Of a stretch of 11,835 bases of DNA, positions 1 to 8,520 are shown piece after piece. A program made the translations under genes and the position numbers. The stretch is from the NCBI GenBank assembly GCA_030150795.1, contig JASLFF010000224.1, forward strand, positions 1 to 11,835, given 5' to 3'. Every line of letters begins with the position of its first letter. Within the stretch, counting starts at the first letter, position 1. The stretch comes from Terriglobales bacterium. GTDB taxonomy: Bacteria > Acidobacteriota > Terriglobia > Terriglobales > Gp1-AA117. Below the pieces are notes generated by a model that was not told the origin of the DNA, ran no database searches, and worked only from the letters and a program-made list of their open reading frames with translations.

Positions 1-1230
1 GAAATCAATTCAGTCTTGAAGACGGGAAGCGGACAACAAACAAGAAGCTATACCCTGGACAAGGCTCTGGTGGTTACTCAGGTTGCAGTATCGCTCGTGC
101 TCGTGTTGGGCGCGGGCCTGTTCATGCGTAGCCTGCAGAAACTGTGGACGATTGATCCAGGTTATGACCGAAAGAATCTTTTGATGTTTTCCGTGTCTCC
201 GAGACTTGCGGGACGGACCGGTGGTCCAGAACTCGCCGATCTGTATCGCGAATTGTTGAGCCACCTCAAAGCAACTCCAGGCGTGCTTTCGGCCACGTTC
301 TCGTATGTCCGTCCGATTGACGATGAAGCGCATTTCGTAAATGTCATTGAAGTTGTCGATCGGCGCACGCTGACCCATGATGAACAAGTCAAGGTTGCAA
401 TCAATGGCGTGGGGCCAAATTATTTCTCGACTTTAGGAACGCCGATTGTCTTGGGTCGCGATTTTATGCCAGAGGACAACGAAACCGCTCCGAAGGTTGC
501 AATTATTGGTGACAGTCTTCGACGTCAATTGTTCGGCAATGAGAATCCGATCGGTAAACGGATCAGCGACCACGATCACGCAAATTTGGAAATCATTGGC
601 GTAGCGCGAGACTCGAAGTATGGTGACTTGACCGGCCCGCAGAAGGGGATGCTCTTTACTCCCGCGCTACAAACTGATCTTACCAATAACTATGTTATCT
701 CATTTGAGGTTCGTTATGCCGGCACACCCGCTATCCTGATACCTAGCCTCCGCCGTGAAGTTACAGCCGTCGATGCCAAGCTGTCTATCTTTCGGGTTAG
801 AACGCTTGAAAGCCAAACAGAGGAATCTTTACTGAAGCAACGCCTGTTGGCAGCCCTCTCAAGCTTTTTCGGCGGCCTTGCATTGACACTGACGGGCATC
901 GGCATCTACGGGATCATGGCCTACTCTGTGCTGCAGCGAACCAGGGAGATCGGTGTTCGCATGGCCCTTGGTGCACCCGCTGCCTTGGTCGTGCATATGG
1001 TTCTTCGAGAAGCCCTTGTGCTGGTGATCCTTGGCGGTGCTATCGGTATGGCTGTTGCCCTGGCAATGGGACGATCCATTTCAACTATGCTTTTTGGTGT
1101 GACATCGAATGATCCAAGCGCTATAATCGCGGCAACACTGGTGATCCTCCTCATCGGTTTAGTGGCAGGTTATTTGCCTGCCCGGAAGGCTTCCACTCTC
1201 AATCCCATAGCTGCCCTGCGACAGGATTGA
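1..1230 (+). CDS. ADOP-type ABC transporter permease (MacB/FtsX family), C-terminal half, 5' partial
   Basis: The frame is open from the first base, so this is the C-terminal part (about 409 codons) of a longer inner-membrane protein; the TTG at 16 is an internal Leu codon, not a start. Numbering from that Leu, a hydrophobic helix at about 17-37 (ALVVTQVAVSLVLVLGAGLF) precedes a large extracytoplasmic MacB-like region of about 240 residues. A classic FtsX domain follows with three helices at about 280-305, 330-355 and 368-388. The conserved cytoplasmic motif RTREIGVRMALGA is at about 309-321, and the ending NPIAALRQD is typical. Complete ADOP permeases have about 800 residues and two such halves; the upstream half is outside the window. 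No ATPase domain is visible. Family knowledge: MacB-like permeases drive efflux or periplasmic work with a partner ATPase. Its place before biosynthetic genes on the same strand suggests, but does not prove, a role in export or self-resistance. Confidence 0.88.
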   Translation, partial: EINSVLKTGSGQQTRSYTLDKALVVTQVAVSLVLVLGAGLFMRSLQKLWTIDPGYDRKNLLMFSVSPRLAGRTGGPELADLYRELLSHLKATPGVLSATFSYVRPIDDEAHFVNVIEVVDRRTLTHDEQVKVAINGVGPNYFSTLGTPIVLGRDFMPEDNETAPKVAIIGDSLRRQLFGNENPIGKRISDHDHANLEIIGVARDSKYGDLTGPQKGMLFTPALQTDLTNNYVISFEVRYAGTPAILIPSLRREVTAVDAKLSIFRVRTLESQTEESLLKQRLLAALSSFFGGLALTLTGIGIYGIMAYSVLQRTREIGVRMALGAPAALVVHMVLREALVLVILGGAIGMAVALAMGRSISTMLFGVTSNDPSAIIAATLVILLIGLVAGYLPARKASTLNPIAALRQD

Positions 1231-1267
1231 AGCAGATAGTCTATTGAGCAGTCTTGCATTTTTGAGC

Positions 1268-1296
1268 CGCGTTGGAAATCCTATGTTTCAACTGCG
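1268..1296 (+). other. Imperfect hairpin after the permease gene
   Basis: GTTGGAAA (1271-1278) can pair with TTTCAAC (1286-1292) around a 7-base loop, with one G bulged. CGC/GCG (1268-1270 with 1294-1296) may extend the stem past a bulged T. It lies 38 bases after the permease stop codon, so it could mark or protect the transcript end. No T-run follows, so it is not a canonical intrinsic terminator. The rest of the 204-base spacer (1231-1434) shows no gene and no convincing promoter. Confidence 0.25.
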
Positions 1297-1434
1297 CGCC
1301 AACAATGCCCTGAGCAATTATTAATGGAAATGAATCAGCCCTAACCACCGGATTCAAGATGCCGGCTTCCTTTAGAAGAACCATCCCAAGCACTCATTAG
1401 CCATCTGCGCGCCCACCGCATAAAAGGATTTTGC

Positions 1435-3081
1435 ATGAAGGCGTTATACATCGCACCATTGCCCGAGGACATCGAGCACAAAAAAGACCAGAATGTCTCA
1501 AACCACACGGTGATGGGAGCCCGAATATATCACTGGGAGGCATTAACCTCCATCATTCGGTACAGCGGCTTTGACAAAATATTTCTCCCCAAGAATGCAA
1601 CTTTGCGCTATACGCCATATGAGGATATGCCGTTATATCAGGAAAACAGGGATCGGATAGGGTTCCTAGAGGATCATGAATTGGTACAGTTAGCTGCCTA
1701 TGATGAGGCGGTCATTTCCTATCTAGTGCCCACTTTGGCGGATGCAGCGCGCCGCCGCCGCCTGACAGGCCGCTGTTCAATCCCAGTGACAGGCATCATA
1801 CATTCAATCCATCATTCCAGCCAGCCGATGAACGTCTTTGAGATACTAGCGGCATCTCCGCGGTCTTACGATGCGATGATCTGCTCTAGCCGCGCCGGCC
1901 GGGATGCCTATCAAAAGTTCATAAAACTGGTACAAGCACGTGTACACGAGACTGGCGCCACAGGTTTTGACTGCAGGTTTCAGCTGCCATTGATACCCCT
2001 GGGTGTACACGTAAACTCATTTGCAGGACCAGCGAGCAATAACATCCGGACTTTGCTAGGTTTGGATGATGCCATAGTGGTTTTATACTTCGGACGTTTA
2101 TCTGAAATGAGTAAGGCGGATTTGGTGCCGTTGATCTTTGCTTTTTCTCAAGTTCTGGAAGCCGGGCAGAAAGCATGGCTGGTGCTGGCAGGTGATGACA
2201 CTCAAATTCATTGCGCTGATCATCTGCGCAACGCAGCTGAGCGGTTCAGATGTGGTGATCGCGTGCGAGTCATGCCAAATCCGACTACTGCGGAAAAACA
2301 GCAGTTGTACCGGATGGCCGATGTCTTTGTGGCTCCCAGTGATAATCTTCAGGAAACATTCGGTATAACCGTAGTTGAAGCAATGGCAGCAGGACTTCCG
2401 GTAATAGCAGCGGATTGGGACGGGTACCGGGATACAGTGGTCCATGGGAAAACCGGCTACTTAATTCCAACTGTGTTGCCGATTTTTCCCTCCGCATTTG
2501 ACCGCATGCGCGGATCCGGTGGAATGGTCGATGCCGACCTCCTCTCCGCGACAACAACGGTAAGCTTGCCGGCGCTGCGGGAGGCAATTCAAACCATGGT
2601 TGTGGACGGTACCAAGCGTAAGGATTTCGGGCGCTCAGGACAGAAGCGCGCGCTTTCTTTGTATGATTGGCCGGCTGTGGTCAAAGCTTATGAGGACCTT
2701 TGGACCGGTTTGTGTGAAACGGCGAAGGCGGCCTGTCAGTCGAGTTCAGGTTCTTTCTTAGATTTGGAACAATATGATTATCGGGACATATTCCGCCATT
2801 ACGCGAGCACCGTCCTGACGGAAGAGACACGGTTGGCCGTCACAGAGGCAGGACGTTCTTATCTGGCTAAACCGATGGATATCGTCCACATCCTTGGCTC
2901 TACGACTGCGATGTTTAAGCCGTCCGACATGCAAGCGATCCTGGAAGATCTGGAAATACGCCGGACGGCAAGCGTGTCGGAACTGATGTCTTGCCACAGC
3001 GGGCTTGATGATTCAGGTCGGACATGGACCATGGCGGCTGTTGGCCGTCTTCTCAAGTACGGACTTGTAGAACTGGTATAA
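1435..3081 (+). CDS. GT4-like glycosyltransferase with extra C-terminal domain
   Basis: 548 residues, probably cytosolic, transferring a sugar from a nucleotide donor to the cluster product or a precursor. The start is well supported: AAAAGGA at 1422-1428 lies six bases before the ATG, and the protein opens with a beta strand (MKALYIAPLP) as GT-B enzymes do. The N-terminal acceptor half covers about 1-195. The donor half covers about 212-425, with VVLYFGRLSEMSK (215-227), PNPTTAEKQQLYRMADVFVAPS (281-302 region) and the GT4 EX7E pair E307/E315 within QETFGITVVEAMAAGLP. GT4 enzymes usually end near 380-420 residues. Here about 110 more follow; the last 75 (DIVHILGST to GLVELV) look alpha-helical and winged-helix-like. 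Sugar and acceptor cannot be read from sequence. It leads the tailoring genes, 127 bases before the carbamoyltransferase, which suggests the two act on the same sugar (inference). No signal peptide or membrane helix is seen. Confidence 0.85.
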   Translation: MKALYIAPLPEDIEHKKDQNVSNHTVMGARIYHWEALTSIIRYSGFDKIFLPKNATLRYTPYEDMPLYQENRDRIGFLEDHELVQLAAYDEAVISYLVPTLADAARRRRLTGRCSIPVTGIIHSIHHSSQPMNVFEILAASPRSYDAMICSSRAGRDAYQKFIKLVQARVHETGATGFDCRFQLPLIPLGVHVNSFAGPASNNIRTLLGLDDAIVVLYFGRLSEMSKADLVPLIFAFSQVLEAGQKAWLVLAGDDTQIHCADHLRNAAERFRCGDRVRVMPNPTTAEKQQLYRMADVFVAPSDNLQETFGITVVEAMAAGLPVIAADWDGYRDTVVHGKTGYLIPTVLPIFPSAFDRMRGSGGMVDADLLSATTTVSLPALREAIQTMVVDGTKRKDFGRSGQKRALSLYDWPAVVKAYEDLWTGLCETAKAACQSSSGSFLDLEQYDYRDIFRHYASTVLTEETRLAVTEAGRSYLAKPMDIVHILGSTTAMFKPSDMQAILEDLEIRRTASVSELMSCHSGLDDSGRTWTMAAVGRLLKYGLVELV

Positions 3082-3128
3082 AACTAGCATCTCGATGATT
3101 TTCCAGTCTCTTCTACGCGAAGCCAGGG

Positions 3129-3158
3129 TTGAGCCCGAATCAAGGCTTGATGAATAAA
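3129..3158 (+). promoter_or_regulatory. Weak candidate promoter with dyad in its spacer
   Basis: In the 127-base spacer before the carbamoyltransferase, TTGAGC (3129-3134) and AATAAA (3153-3158) match four of six bases each of the sigma-70 -35 and -10 consensus at 18-base spacing. Between them sits a 13-base dyad, ATCAAG-G-CTTGAT (3139-3151), which could be an operator or a small 5-bp RNA hairpin. The matches are weak and could be chance. Confidence 0.2.
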
Positions 3159-3208
3159 TGTGGCGCTAATTTTCAAGTTGAATATTCACAATCGAGGAAG
3201 GTAGCGAA

Positions 3209-5293
3209 ATGTTGTGCATCGGTTTTAGCGGTGGGCTGAATTTGGTTCACGAAAGCCCTTACGACGAAGAGTTCGGACATGATGGAGCGGCTGTGCTTCT
3301 TGCCAATGGTGAAATCGTTGCAGCGATCGAGGAAGAACGGCTGAACCGTATCAAGCATTCCGACAAGTTCCCGGCACACTCTCTGCGGTTCTGCCTGGAA
3401 AGCCGGAGTCTACAGCCAAAAGATGTTGACTGCTTTGCATTCTATGCGACGGAAGCATACTGCAACACTTTGTTGGCCAGAGTGCTCCAGGGCCGCGAGG
3501 ATCTGGCCGGCACAATCGATGCGAAGACTCTGGCGCATCAGCGCCTTCAGCAGACGTTGGGAAGCGAGATTGACAAGCAACGAATCACGTTTGTTCGGCA
3601 CCACATGGCCCATGCAGCCAGCGCCTTTGCTTTGTCGGGCTTTAAACGAAGCCTGGTAGTGGCGATTGACGGTAATGGCGACTTCCTTTCCGGCTTGATT
3701 GCGGTAGGAGAAGGCTCGACTCTAGAGGAAATTGAGAGTTTTCCTCAAAGCGAATCGCTTGGAGAGTTGTATGTGAGGGTGATTCATTTCCTGGGCTATG
3801 GGCCATTTGACGAATATAAGGTGATGGGATTGGCGCCATATGGTAACCCGGCGGTTTACCGTCCAGTCATGCGCGGTCTTTATGAGTTGTTGGCAAATGG
3901 CGGTTATCACCTTTATTTAGACCGTATCACCTCCTCCTTCGCACACACGATCGCGATCCGCAAAAAGGGAGAGCCGTTCACTCAGCAACATAAGGATCTG
4001 GCTGCAGCCTTACAGGAAGCCCTGGAAGAAATCGTGATGCACGTGCTGCGGCACCGGCAGCAGACGACTGGGCTCAAAAACCTGTGTTTGGCGGGTGGCG
4101 TTGCGCACAACTGCACAATGAATGGCAGAATACTTTATTCGCGGCTTTTTGAGCAGGTTTTCGTGCAGCCGGCAGCGCACGATGCCGGCTGCGCCTTGGG
4201 CGCGGCGCTGATAGCTTCTCAAGCCGCAGGATTCTCGCCAGAGAGAAAAAGAATCTCGCATGTGTATTGGGGTACTGACATCGGGAGAACAGCGGAGATT
4301 TCGCAGGAACTCCAGCGCTGGAATGGATTTGTTGGTTTCGAACGATCTAAAGACGTGGCACATCACGCGGCCTCGTTGATTGCGGAAGGACACGTTGTGG
4401 GGTGGGTCCAAGGACGTTCGGAATTCGGACCGCGAGCCCTTGGGAACCGAAGCATTCTTGCGGATCCTCGTCCAGCGGAAAACAAAGAACGTATCAACCT
4501 GATGGTCAAAAAGCGTGAAGGATACCGGCCATTTGCGCCTTCCGTGCTCGAGGAAAAAGCCAATAGCTTATTTGATCTTCCTCCCGGAGTGGAGTCCTTG
4601 CCTTTTATGATCTTCGTGGTCAAAGTTCGAGAGGACAAACGAGCCCTCCTGGGAGCCACCACTCACATCGACGGAACGGCACGGGTTCATACCGTCTCGC
4701 GATCGACAAATCCCCGTTATTGGGATCTGATTCAGGCATTCAATGAACTCACAGGAGTGCCTGTACTTCTTAATACTTCATTTAATAATAATGTCGAACC
4801 AATCGTGAACTCTCTGGAGGACGCAATCGTCAGCTTCCTGACAACGGGGCTGGATTATCTGATCGTGGATGACTTCATAGTGAGGAAGCATTCCCCAACA
4901 TGGTCTGACTGGCTGTCCATGGAGGTGTCTTTGCCATCTTACACGTTGCTATATCAGGACGAAGTCTTAGATAAGAAGAGACAGGCGGCAGTCCATTGCG
5001 AGATACGTACAACTTATGACAAGAAGGTCCAAGTGACCTGTTCGCAAACGCTTTTCCGGTTATTAATCGATATTGAAACAGAAATGTCAATTGCAAAATT
5101 GCTCCAGGCAGGCGGCATAAACGCTGAAGCCGATCAACGTGAACTCGTCAATGAACTTCGTGAGCTGTGGTCGAAACGGCTCGTGGTATTGCGGCCACAA
5201 GTATCCACTGCTGAACAACCAACGGATCGTCAAAGTTCTTTGGTCGGGAGCGATGGCAGGTCTGTGTTGGCAACGGCCGCTCCACAAGCATAA
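3209..5293 (+). CDS. O-carbamoyltransferase, NodU/CmcH/TobZ family
   Basis: 694 residues. Family members transfer a carbamoyl group from carbamoyl phosphate, via carbamoyl-AMP, to a hydroxyl of a small molecule or sugar in the cytosol. GAGGAAGG (3194-3201) lies seven bases before the ATG. The N-terminal Kae1-like domain (about 1-345) carries EEERLNRIKH (41-50), HHMAHAASAF (131-140), VAIDGNGD (151-158), KVMGLAPYG (204-212), LAGGVAHN (294-301) and HDAGCALGAA (324-333). H131, H135, D154 and D325 have the spacing of the TobZ metal/nucleotide ligands as I recall them. The C-terminal domain (about 390-565) carries GRSEFGPRALGNRSILADP (402-420), YRPFAPSVLEE (439-449) and LNTSFN (521-526). Family proteins commonly end near 570-600. 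Here about 125 residues follow, including a helical winged-helix-like block at about 607-663 and a low-complexity tail rich in Ser, Ala and Gln. Its position between glycosyltransferase genes fits carbamoylation of a sugar or peptide hydroxyl (inference). Confidence 0.93.
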   Translation: MLCIGFSGGLNLVHESPYDEEFGHDGAAVLLANGEIVAAIEEERLNRIKHSDKFPAHSLRFCLESRSLQPKDVDCFAFYATEAYCNTLLARVLQGREDLAGTIDAKTLAHQRLQQTLGSEIDKQRITFVRHHMAHAASAFALSGFKRSLVVAIDGNGDFLSGLIAVGEGSTLEEIESFPQSESLGELYVRVIHFLGYGPFDEYKVMGLAPYGNPAVYRPVMRGLYELLANGGYHLYLDRITSSFAHTIAIRKKGEPFTQQHKDLAAALQEALEEIVMHVLRHRQQTTGLKNLCLAGGVAHNCTMNGRILYSRLFEQVFVQPAAHDAGCALGAALIASQAAGFSPERKRISHVYWGTDIGRTAEISQELQRWNGFVGFERSKDVAHHAASLIAEGHVVGWVQGRSEFGPRALGNRSILADPRPAENKERINLMVKKREGYRPFAPSVLEEKANSLFDLPPGVESLPFMIFVVKVREDKRALLGATTHIDGTARVHTVSRSTNPRYWDLIQAFNELTGVPVLLNTSFNNNVEPIVNSLEDAIVSFLTTGLDYLIVDDFIVRKHSPTWSDWLSMEVSLPSYTLLYQDEVLDKKRQAAVHCEIRTTYDKKVQVTCSQTLFRLLIDIETEMSIAKLLQAGGINAEADQRELVNELRELWSKRLVVLRPQVSTAEQPTDRQSSLVGSDGRSVLATAAPQA

Positions 5294-5340
5294 CATCACT
5301 TCTCGAACCGCACGTGAGCTGCCAGCCGATCCGGGCTCGC

Positions 5341-5355
5341 GCAACTCCTAGTTGC
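5341..5355 (+). other. Perfect 6-bp hairpin just upstream of the dehydrogenase ribosome-binding site
   Basis: GCAACT-CCT-AGTTGC is a perfect 6-bp stem with a 3-base loop. It ends three bases before AAAGGA (5359-5364), the Shine-Dalgarno of the next gene. In mRNA it could tune ribosome access or processing. No T-run follows, so it is not a terminator. Chance occurrence is possible. Confidence 0.3.
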
Positions 5356-5372
5356 CCTAAAGGAATGATTTC

Positions 5373-7190
5373 ATGGCCATAGCAGCAATACCAAGAGCTG
5401 TGTTCTCCGGGGGAAGCTTTTTAGTGGAGGAACACAACATCGACGCAGTGTTCACGCCGGAAGATTTGAACTGGCAGCAGAGCGCGATTGTTCAGAAGAT
5501 CCAAGACTTTGTCCGCGATGAAATTGTCCCAAATCTTGATCGTATCGAACATAAGGACTTTTCCGCGTTGCGCGAGTTGGTAAGAAAGGCCAGTGGATGT
5601 GGTATAGCAAGCTCCGATATCCCAGCCGAATATGGCGGCTCTGATTTGGGCCAAATCGGCTCCGCGCTCATCACAGAATACCTTTCACTATGCGAAAGTG
5701 CCAACGTGAGTCTGATGGCACACAGTTGTTTTGGCATCTTGCCAATCGTCTACTATGGCACTCTGGAGCAGAAGGCCGCATACCTTCCAAAGCTGTCTCG
5801 CGGCGAATGGATTTCTGCTTATGCACTCTCGGAGGCGCCTTCTGGCAGCGATGTGATGAACCTTCGTGCCCGAGCAGTGCTTTCAGCTGATGGCAATGAG
5901 TGGATACTGAATGGCGAGAAAACGTGGGTTACCAATGGTGGTTTTGCTGATCTATTTGTGGTCTTTGCTGGTGTAGAGGACGCACAAATCAGTGCTTTCC
6001 TCGTAACAAAAGATGCTCAGGGACTTCGAGTTGGAAATGAGATCAGCAAGGTGGGTCTCCGGGGAACCTCCACTTGTTCCCTCATGCTGTCAGATTGCCG
6101 CGTGCCCGCGCAAAATCTGCTGGGCCAAGTTGGTAAAGGACACAAGATTGCATTTAACACTCTCAATATCGGCCGGCTGAGACTGGGAGCGGCGGCAATC
6201 GGCGGTGCACGCCACTCGTTGCAAGCTGCGCTCGCTCACACGAGACGGCACCGGGCATTCGGAAAGAGTTTGGCTGAGTTTGGTTTGATCCAACATAAGA
6301 TCGCGAAAATGGCTGCCCTCATTTTTGCGGGTGAGTCCATGGCGTACCGGACACTTGGGATGATTGACAAGGCAATCCTGAATATGGATGCGCAGTCCCG
6401 GAAAGATGGTACGGCGCTAGGCGAGAGCATTCAGGACTTCGCCTCGGAATGCTCGATCTTGAAGGTGTGGGGATCAGAACTGCTGGACTACGCTACAGAT
6501 GAGACACTGCAAATTGCGGGAGGTATCGGGCTCATTGAGGACAGCCCGATCGAACGTAGATATCGTGACTCGCGAGTGAGCCGGGTTCTTGGCGGCACAT
6601 GTCAGATTAATCGGCTGATCATCACGGGCTGGTTGATAAAGCGTGCGATCGAGCGAAAATTTGCGCTCTTTGAAGTGTTGAAGAGGTTGGCGACAGAGCC
6701 CAACTCTAATGCCGGCCAGTCCGATCTGCAAGGACCATTGGCTGCTGAGCGTGAACTTGTCAAGGATGCGAAGAGAGCCACTCTCATACTTGCCGATCTC
6801 GCTTCCAAGAAGTATGGAATGGAGATTACAAACCAGCAGGAGATCGTTGCTTGCCTTGCCGACACGGTAATTGAGATTTATGCGATGGATTCGAGCGTGC
6901 TTCGCACCCAAAAAATCATTGAGTACAAAGGCCTAGGCTGTTCAGATCTTGCAGTAGCGATGAACCAGCTTACCTTGTCTTATGCGCTGGAGAAGGCTGA
7001 GATGGCCGCACGGAGAATTATCGCGGCTGTCTGCGAAGGTAAAGCATTGCAAGAGCAAATGCAGAATTTGCACCGGCTTTTGACGCCTCGGAATCCGGTA
7101 AATTCCAGCGTTTTGTCCCGGCAAATTGCCAACTGGTTGATTGAGGAAAAGGAGCCTACATTCTTCCTCCGGTCAATGAAGCCCAGATAG
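5373..7190 (+). CDS. Acyl-CoA dehydrogenase, long VLCAD/ACAD9-like type
   Basis: 605 residues; a flavoenzyme family that introduces alpha,beta double bonds into acyl-CoA or, in secondary metabolism, acyl- or aminoacyl-carrier thioesters. AAAGGA (5359-5364) is eight bases before the ATG. After about 30 extra residues come the N-terminal helical domain (about 35-145), with IPAEYGGSDLGQIG at 83-96, and the beta domain with the FAD signature ALSEAPSGSD (151-160) and NGEKTWVTNGG (180-190). The C-terminal helical domain includes RRHRAFGKSLAEFGLIQHK (291-309), AGGIGLIEDSPIERRYRD (382-399) and the GT-rich flavin loop LGGTCQINRLI (406-416). Residues from about 430 form an extra helical region as in VLCAD/ACAD9-size proteins; short ACADs end near 380-400. 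At the usual catalytic Glu position (nine before the Asp of RYRD) there is D390, with E389 adjacent. It lies among tailoring and NRPS genes, so precursor desaturation is more likely than bulk beta-oxidation (inference); the substrate is unknown. Confidence 0.9.
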   Translation: MAIAAIPRAVFSGGSFLVEEHNIDAVFTPEDLNWQQSAIVQKIQDFVRDEIVPNLDRIEHKDFSALRELVRKASGCGIASSDIPAEYGGSDLGQIGSALITEYLSLCESANVSLMAHSCFGILPIVYYGTLEQKAAYLPKLSRGEWISAYALSEAPSGSDVMNLRARAVLSADGNEWILNGEKTWVTNGGFADLFVVFAGVEDAQISAFLVTKDAQGLRVGNEISKVGLRGTSTCSLMLSDCRVPAQNLLGQVGKGHKIAFNTLNIGRLRLGAAAIGGARHSLQAALAHTRRHRAFGKSLAEFGLIQHKIAKMAALIFAGESMAYRTLGMIDKAILNMDAQSRKDGTALGESIQDFASECSILKVWGSELLDYATDETLQIAGGIGLIEDSPIERRYRDSRVSRVLGGTCQINRLIITGWLIKRAIERKFALFEVLKRLATEPNSNAGQSDLQGPLAAERELVKDAKRATLILADLASKKYGMEITNQQEIVACLADTVIEIYAMDSSVLRTQKIIEYKGLGCSDLAVAMNQLTLSYALEKAEMAARRIIAAVCEGKALQEQMQNLHRLLTPRNPVNSSVLSRQIANWLIEEKEPTFFLRSMKPR

Positions 7191-7319
7191 CGTAGCCTTG
7201 GTTTGATGATGGCCGGCCCGAAGGTTTGTTGATCCTGCTTCTCCAGAGCTTCTTTTGTTTCTGCTCGGCAAAATACCCCCCAGTAATCTTGAAGCGATGC
7301 AACGATAACAAAATATGTG

Positions 7320-8489
7320 ATGATAGCCATGCAAAAGAGAGACAAAAAACAGCCGCTTAGAGTCGGCTTTTATGGTCCCGTGTCGCAGATCTCCGGCTAT
7401 GGGACCGCAGCCAGGACATATGTTCATGCATTGCACCGGGCCGGCGTGGAGGTGTCGGTTATAGATCTCGACTTCTTTGGCCCAGACCTAGAGGTGAAAG
7501 ACCCGCTGGTTCATACGCTCTTGGATCGCAGAATAGAGCCGGATTTTCACATAATCCATTATTTTCATCCTCAAATAGCGAAAGTACTATCACTCTACTT
7601 GGATAGGGTGATTCTGATGACCACCTGGGAAACGGATATATTGCCCGCCGGTTGGAAAAGCATATTGAACCATGTGCGCGAGGTTTGGGTACCATGCGAC
7701 TACAATATATCCATCTTCGAAAAACATCTCACAGTGCCCATATTCAAATGGCCACATGCCATTCCACCGCGTAATGAGTCTTTGAACAGTGGTTGCGTTC
7801 CAGTTCCAGAGATTTCCGAAAGCGACTTTGTTTTCTACAGCATTTTCATGTGGCAAAACCGCAAATATCCTGAAGGTATTATTGAAGCGTTTCTACGTGC
7901 TTTTCCATCGGATGCGGACGTGATTCTGGTATTGAAAGTGGTCTTGTACGGAACCGGAATCGATCCCGGAAAAGTGCTTGAGGAAGTCCGGCAACGGACG
8001 CGCTCGAACGCCCGGGTACTGATCATTCAGGGCATGTGGTCAGAGGGTGATATGGAGTCGCTCGCGCGCCGGGGAGACTGCTATGTGTCGCTCCACCGTA
8101 GCGAGGGATGGTGCTATCCGCTCTTTGATGCTGCTTGCTGTGGTAAACCCGTCATCGCCACTGGCTATTCAGGTCCTCTCGAGTATCTAGCTGGAATGGA
8201 CGGCTCGCTCGTTCGCTACAAGCTGCAAGAGGTTGAGGAGCGGGACCAATGGTTTCATCCGCCGATGAAATGGGCTCAGCCGGATCTGGAGCATGCAACA
8301 GAGTTGATGCGATATGTGTACGAACATCGTGAGGAAGCATCCAGTCGCGCACGAACAGCTGCCGAAGAACTCAAGGTGCGATACTCGCTGGAATCGGTTG
8401 GGCTGCTGGCCGTGAACCATTTGTCACAACTATATCTGGAATCATCTGCTGAGTTCCACGCTGAACGAACTAACAATGTCTCGAGCTAG
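7320..8489 (+). CDS. Second GT4-like glycosyltransferase (GT-B fold)
   Basis: About 389 residues from the ATG at 7320. The frame also offers GTG at 7317 and ATG at 7329; none has a clear Shine-Dalgarno, so the start is uncertain and translation may be weak. The N-terminal Rossmann-like half opens with LRVGFYGPVSQISGYGTAAR, a strand plus glycine-rich loop typical of GT-B enzymes. The donor half carries FVFYSIFMWQNRKYPEGIIEAF (region 171-192, counted from GTG 7317), VLIIQGMWSEGDMESL and SLHRSEGWCYPLFDAACCGKPVIAT (258-282 region). The latter matches the GT4 signature usually written SEGFGxPxxEAMACGxPV. In place of the EX7E pair there is E263 with D271, a conservative change. No signal peptide or membrane helix is seen. 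It follows the dehydrogenase by about 130 bases and precedes the NRPS by 128. A second glycosyltransferase suggests a disaccharide or two glycosylation sites (inference); sugar and acceptor cannot be read. Confidence 0.82.
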   Translation: MIAMQKRDKKQPLRVGFYGPVSQISGYGTAARTYVHALHRAGVEVSVIDLDFFGPDLEVKDPLVHTLLDRRIEPDFHIIHYFHPQIAKVLSLYLDRVILMTTWETDILPAGWKSILNHVREVWVPCDYNISIFEKHLTVPIFKWPHAIPPRNESLNSGCVPVPEISESDFVFYSIFMWQNRKYPEGIIEAFLRAFPSDADVILVLKVVLYGTGIDPGKVLEEVRQRTRSNARVLIIQGMWSEGDMESLARRGDCYVSLHRSEGWCYPLFDAACCGKPVIATGYSGPLEYLAGMDGSLVRYKLQEVEERDQWFHPPMKWAQPDLEHATELMRYVYEHREEASSRARTAAEELKVRYSLESVGLLAVNHLSQLYLESSAEFHAERTNNVSS

Positions 8490-8520
8490 TCTGGAGAAAT
8501 GTTTGTTCGAGGACCGTACA

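Noticed and set aside
1231..1434. Intrinsic terminator after the permease
   Set aside because: The only stem (1268-1296) is bulged and has no T-run after it; the T-run at 1259-1263 precedes it.
1940..2011. Repeated GTGTACACG at 1940-1948 and 2003-2011
   Set aside because: Two copies of a short partly palindromic word inside the glycosyltransferase coding sequence with no other supporting structure; likely chance.
4010..4411. 133-codon minus-strand open frame
   Set aside because: Lies wholly inside the carbamoyltransferase, opposite conserved motifs.
6474..6911. 145-codon minus-strand open frame
   Set aside because: Shadow of the acyl-CoA dehydrogenase coding sequence; no ribosome-binding site or recognisable motif.
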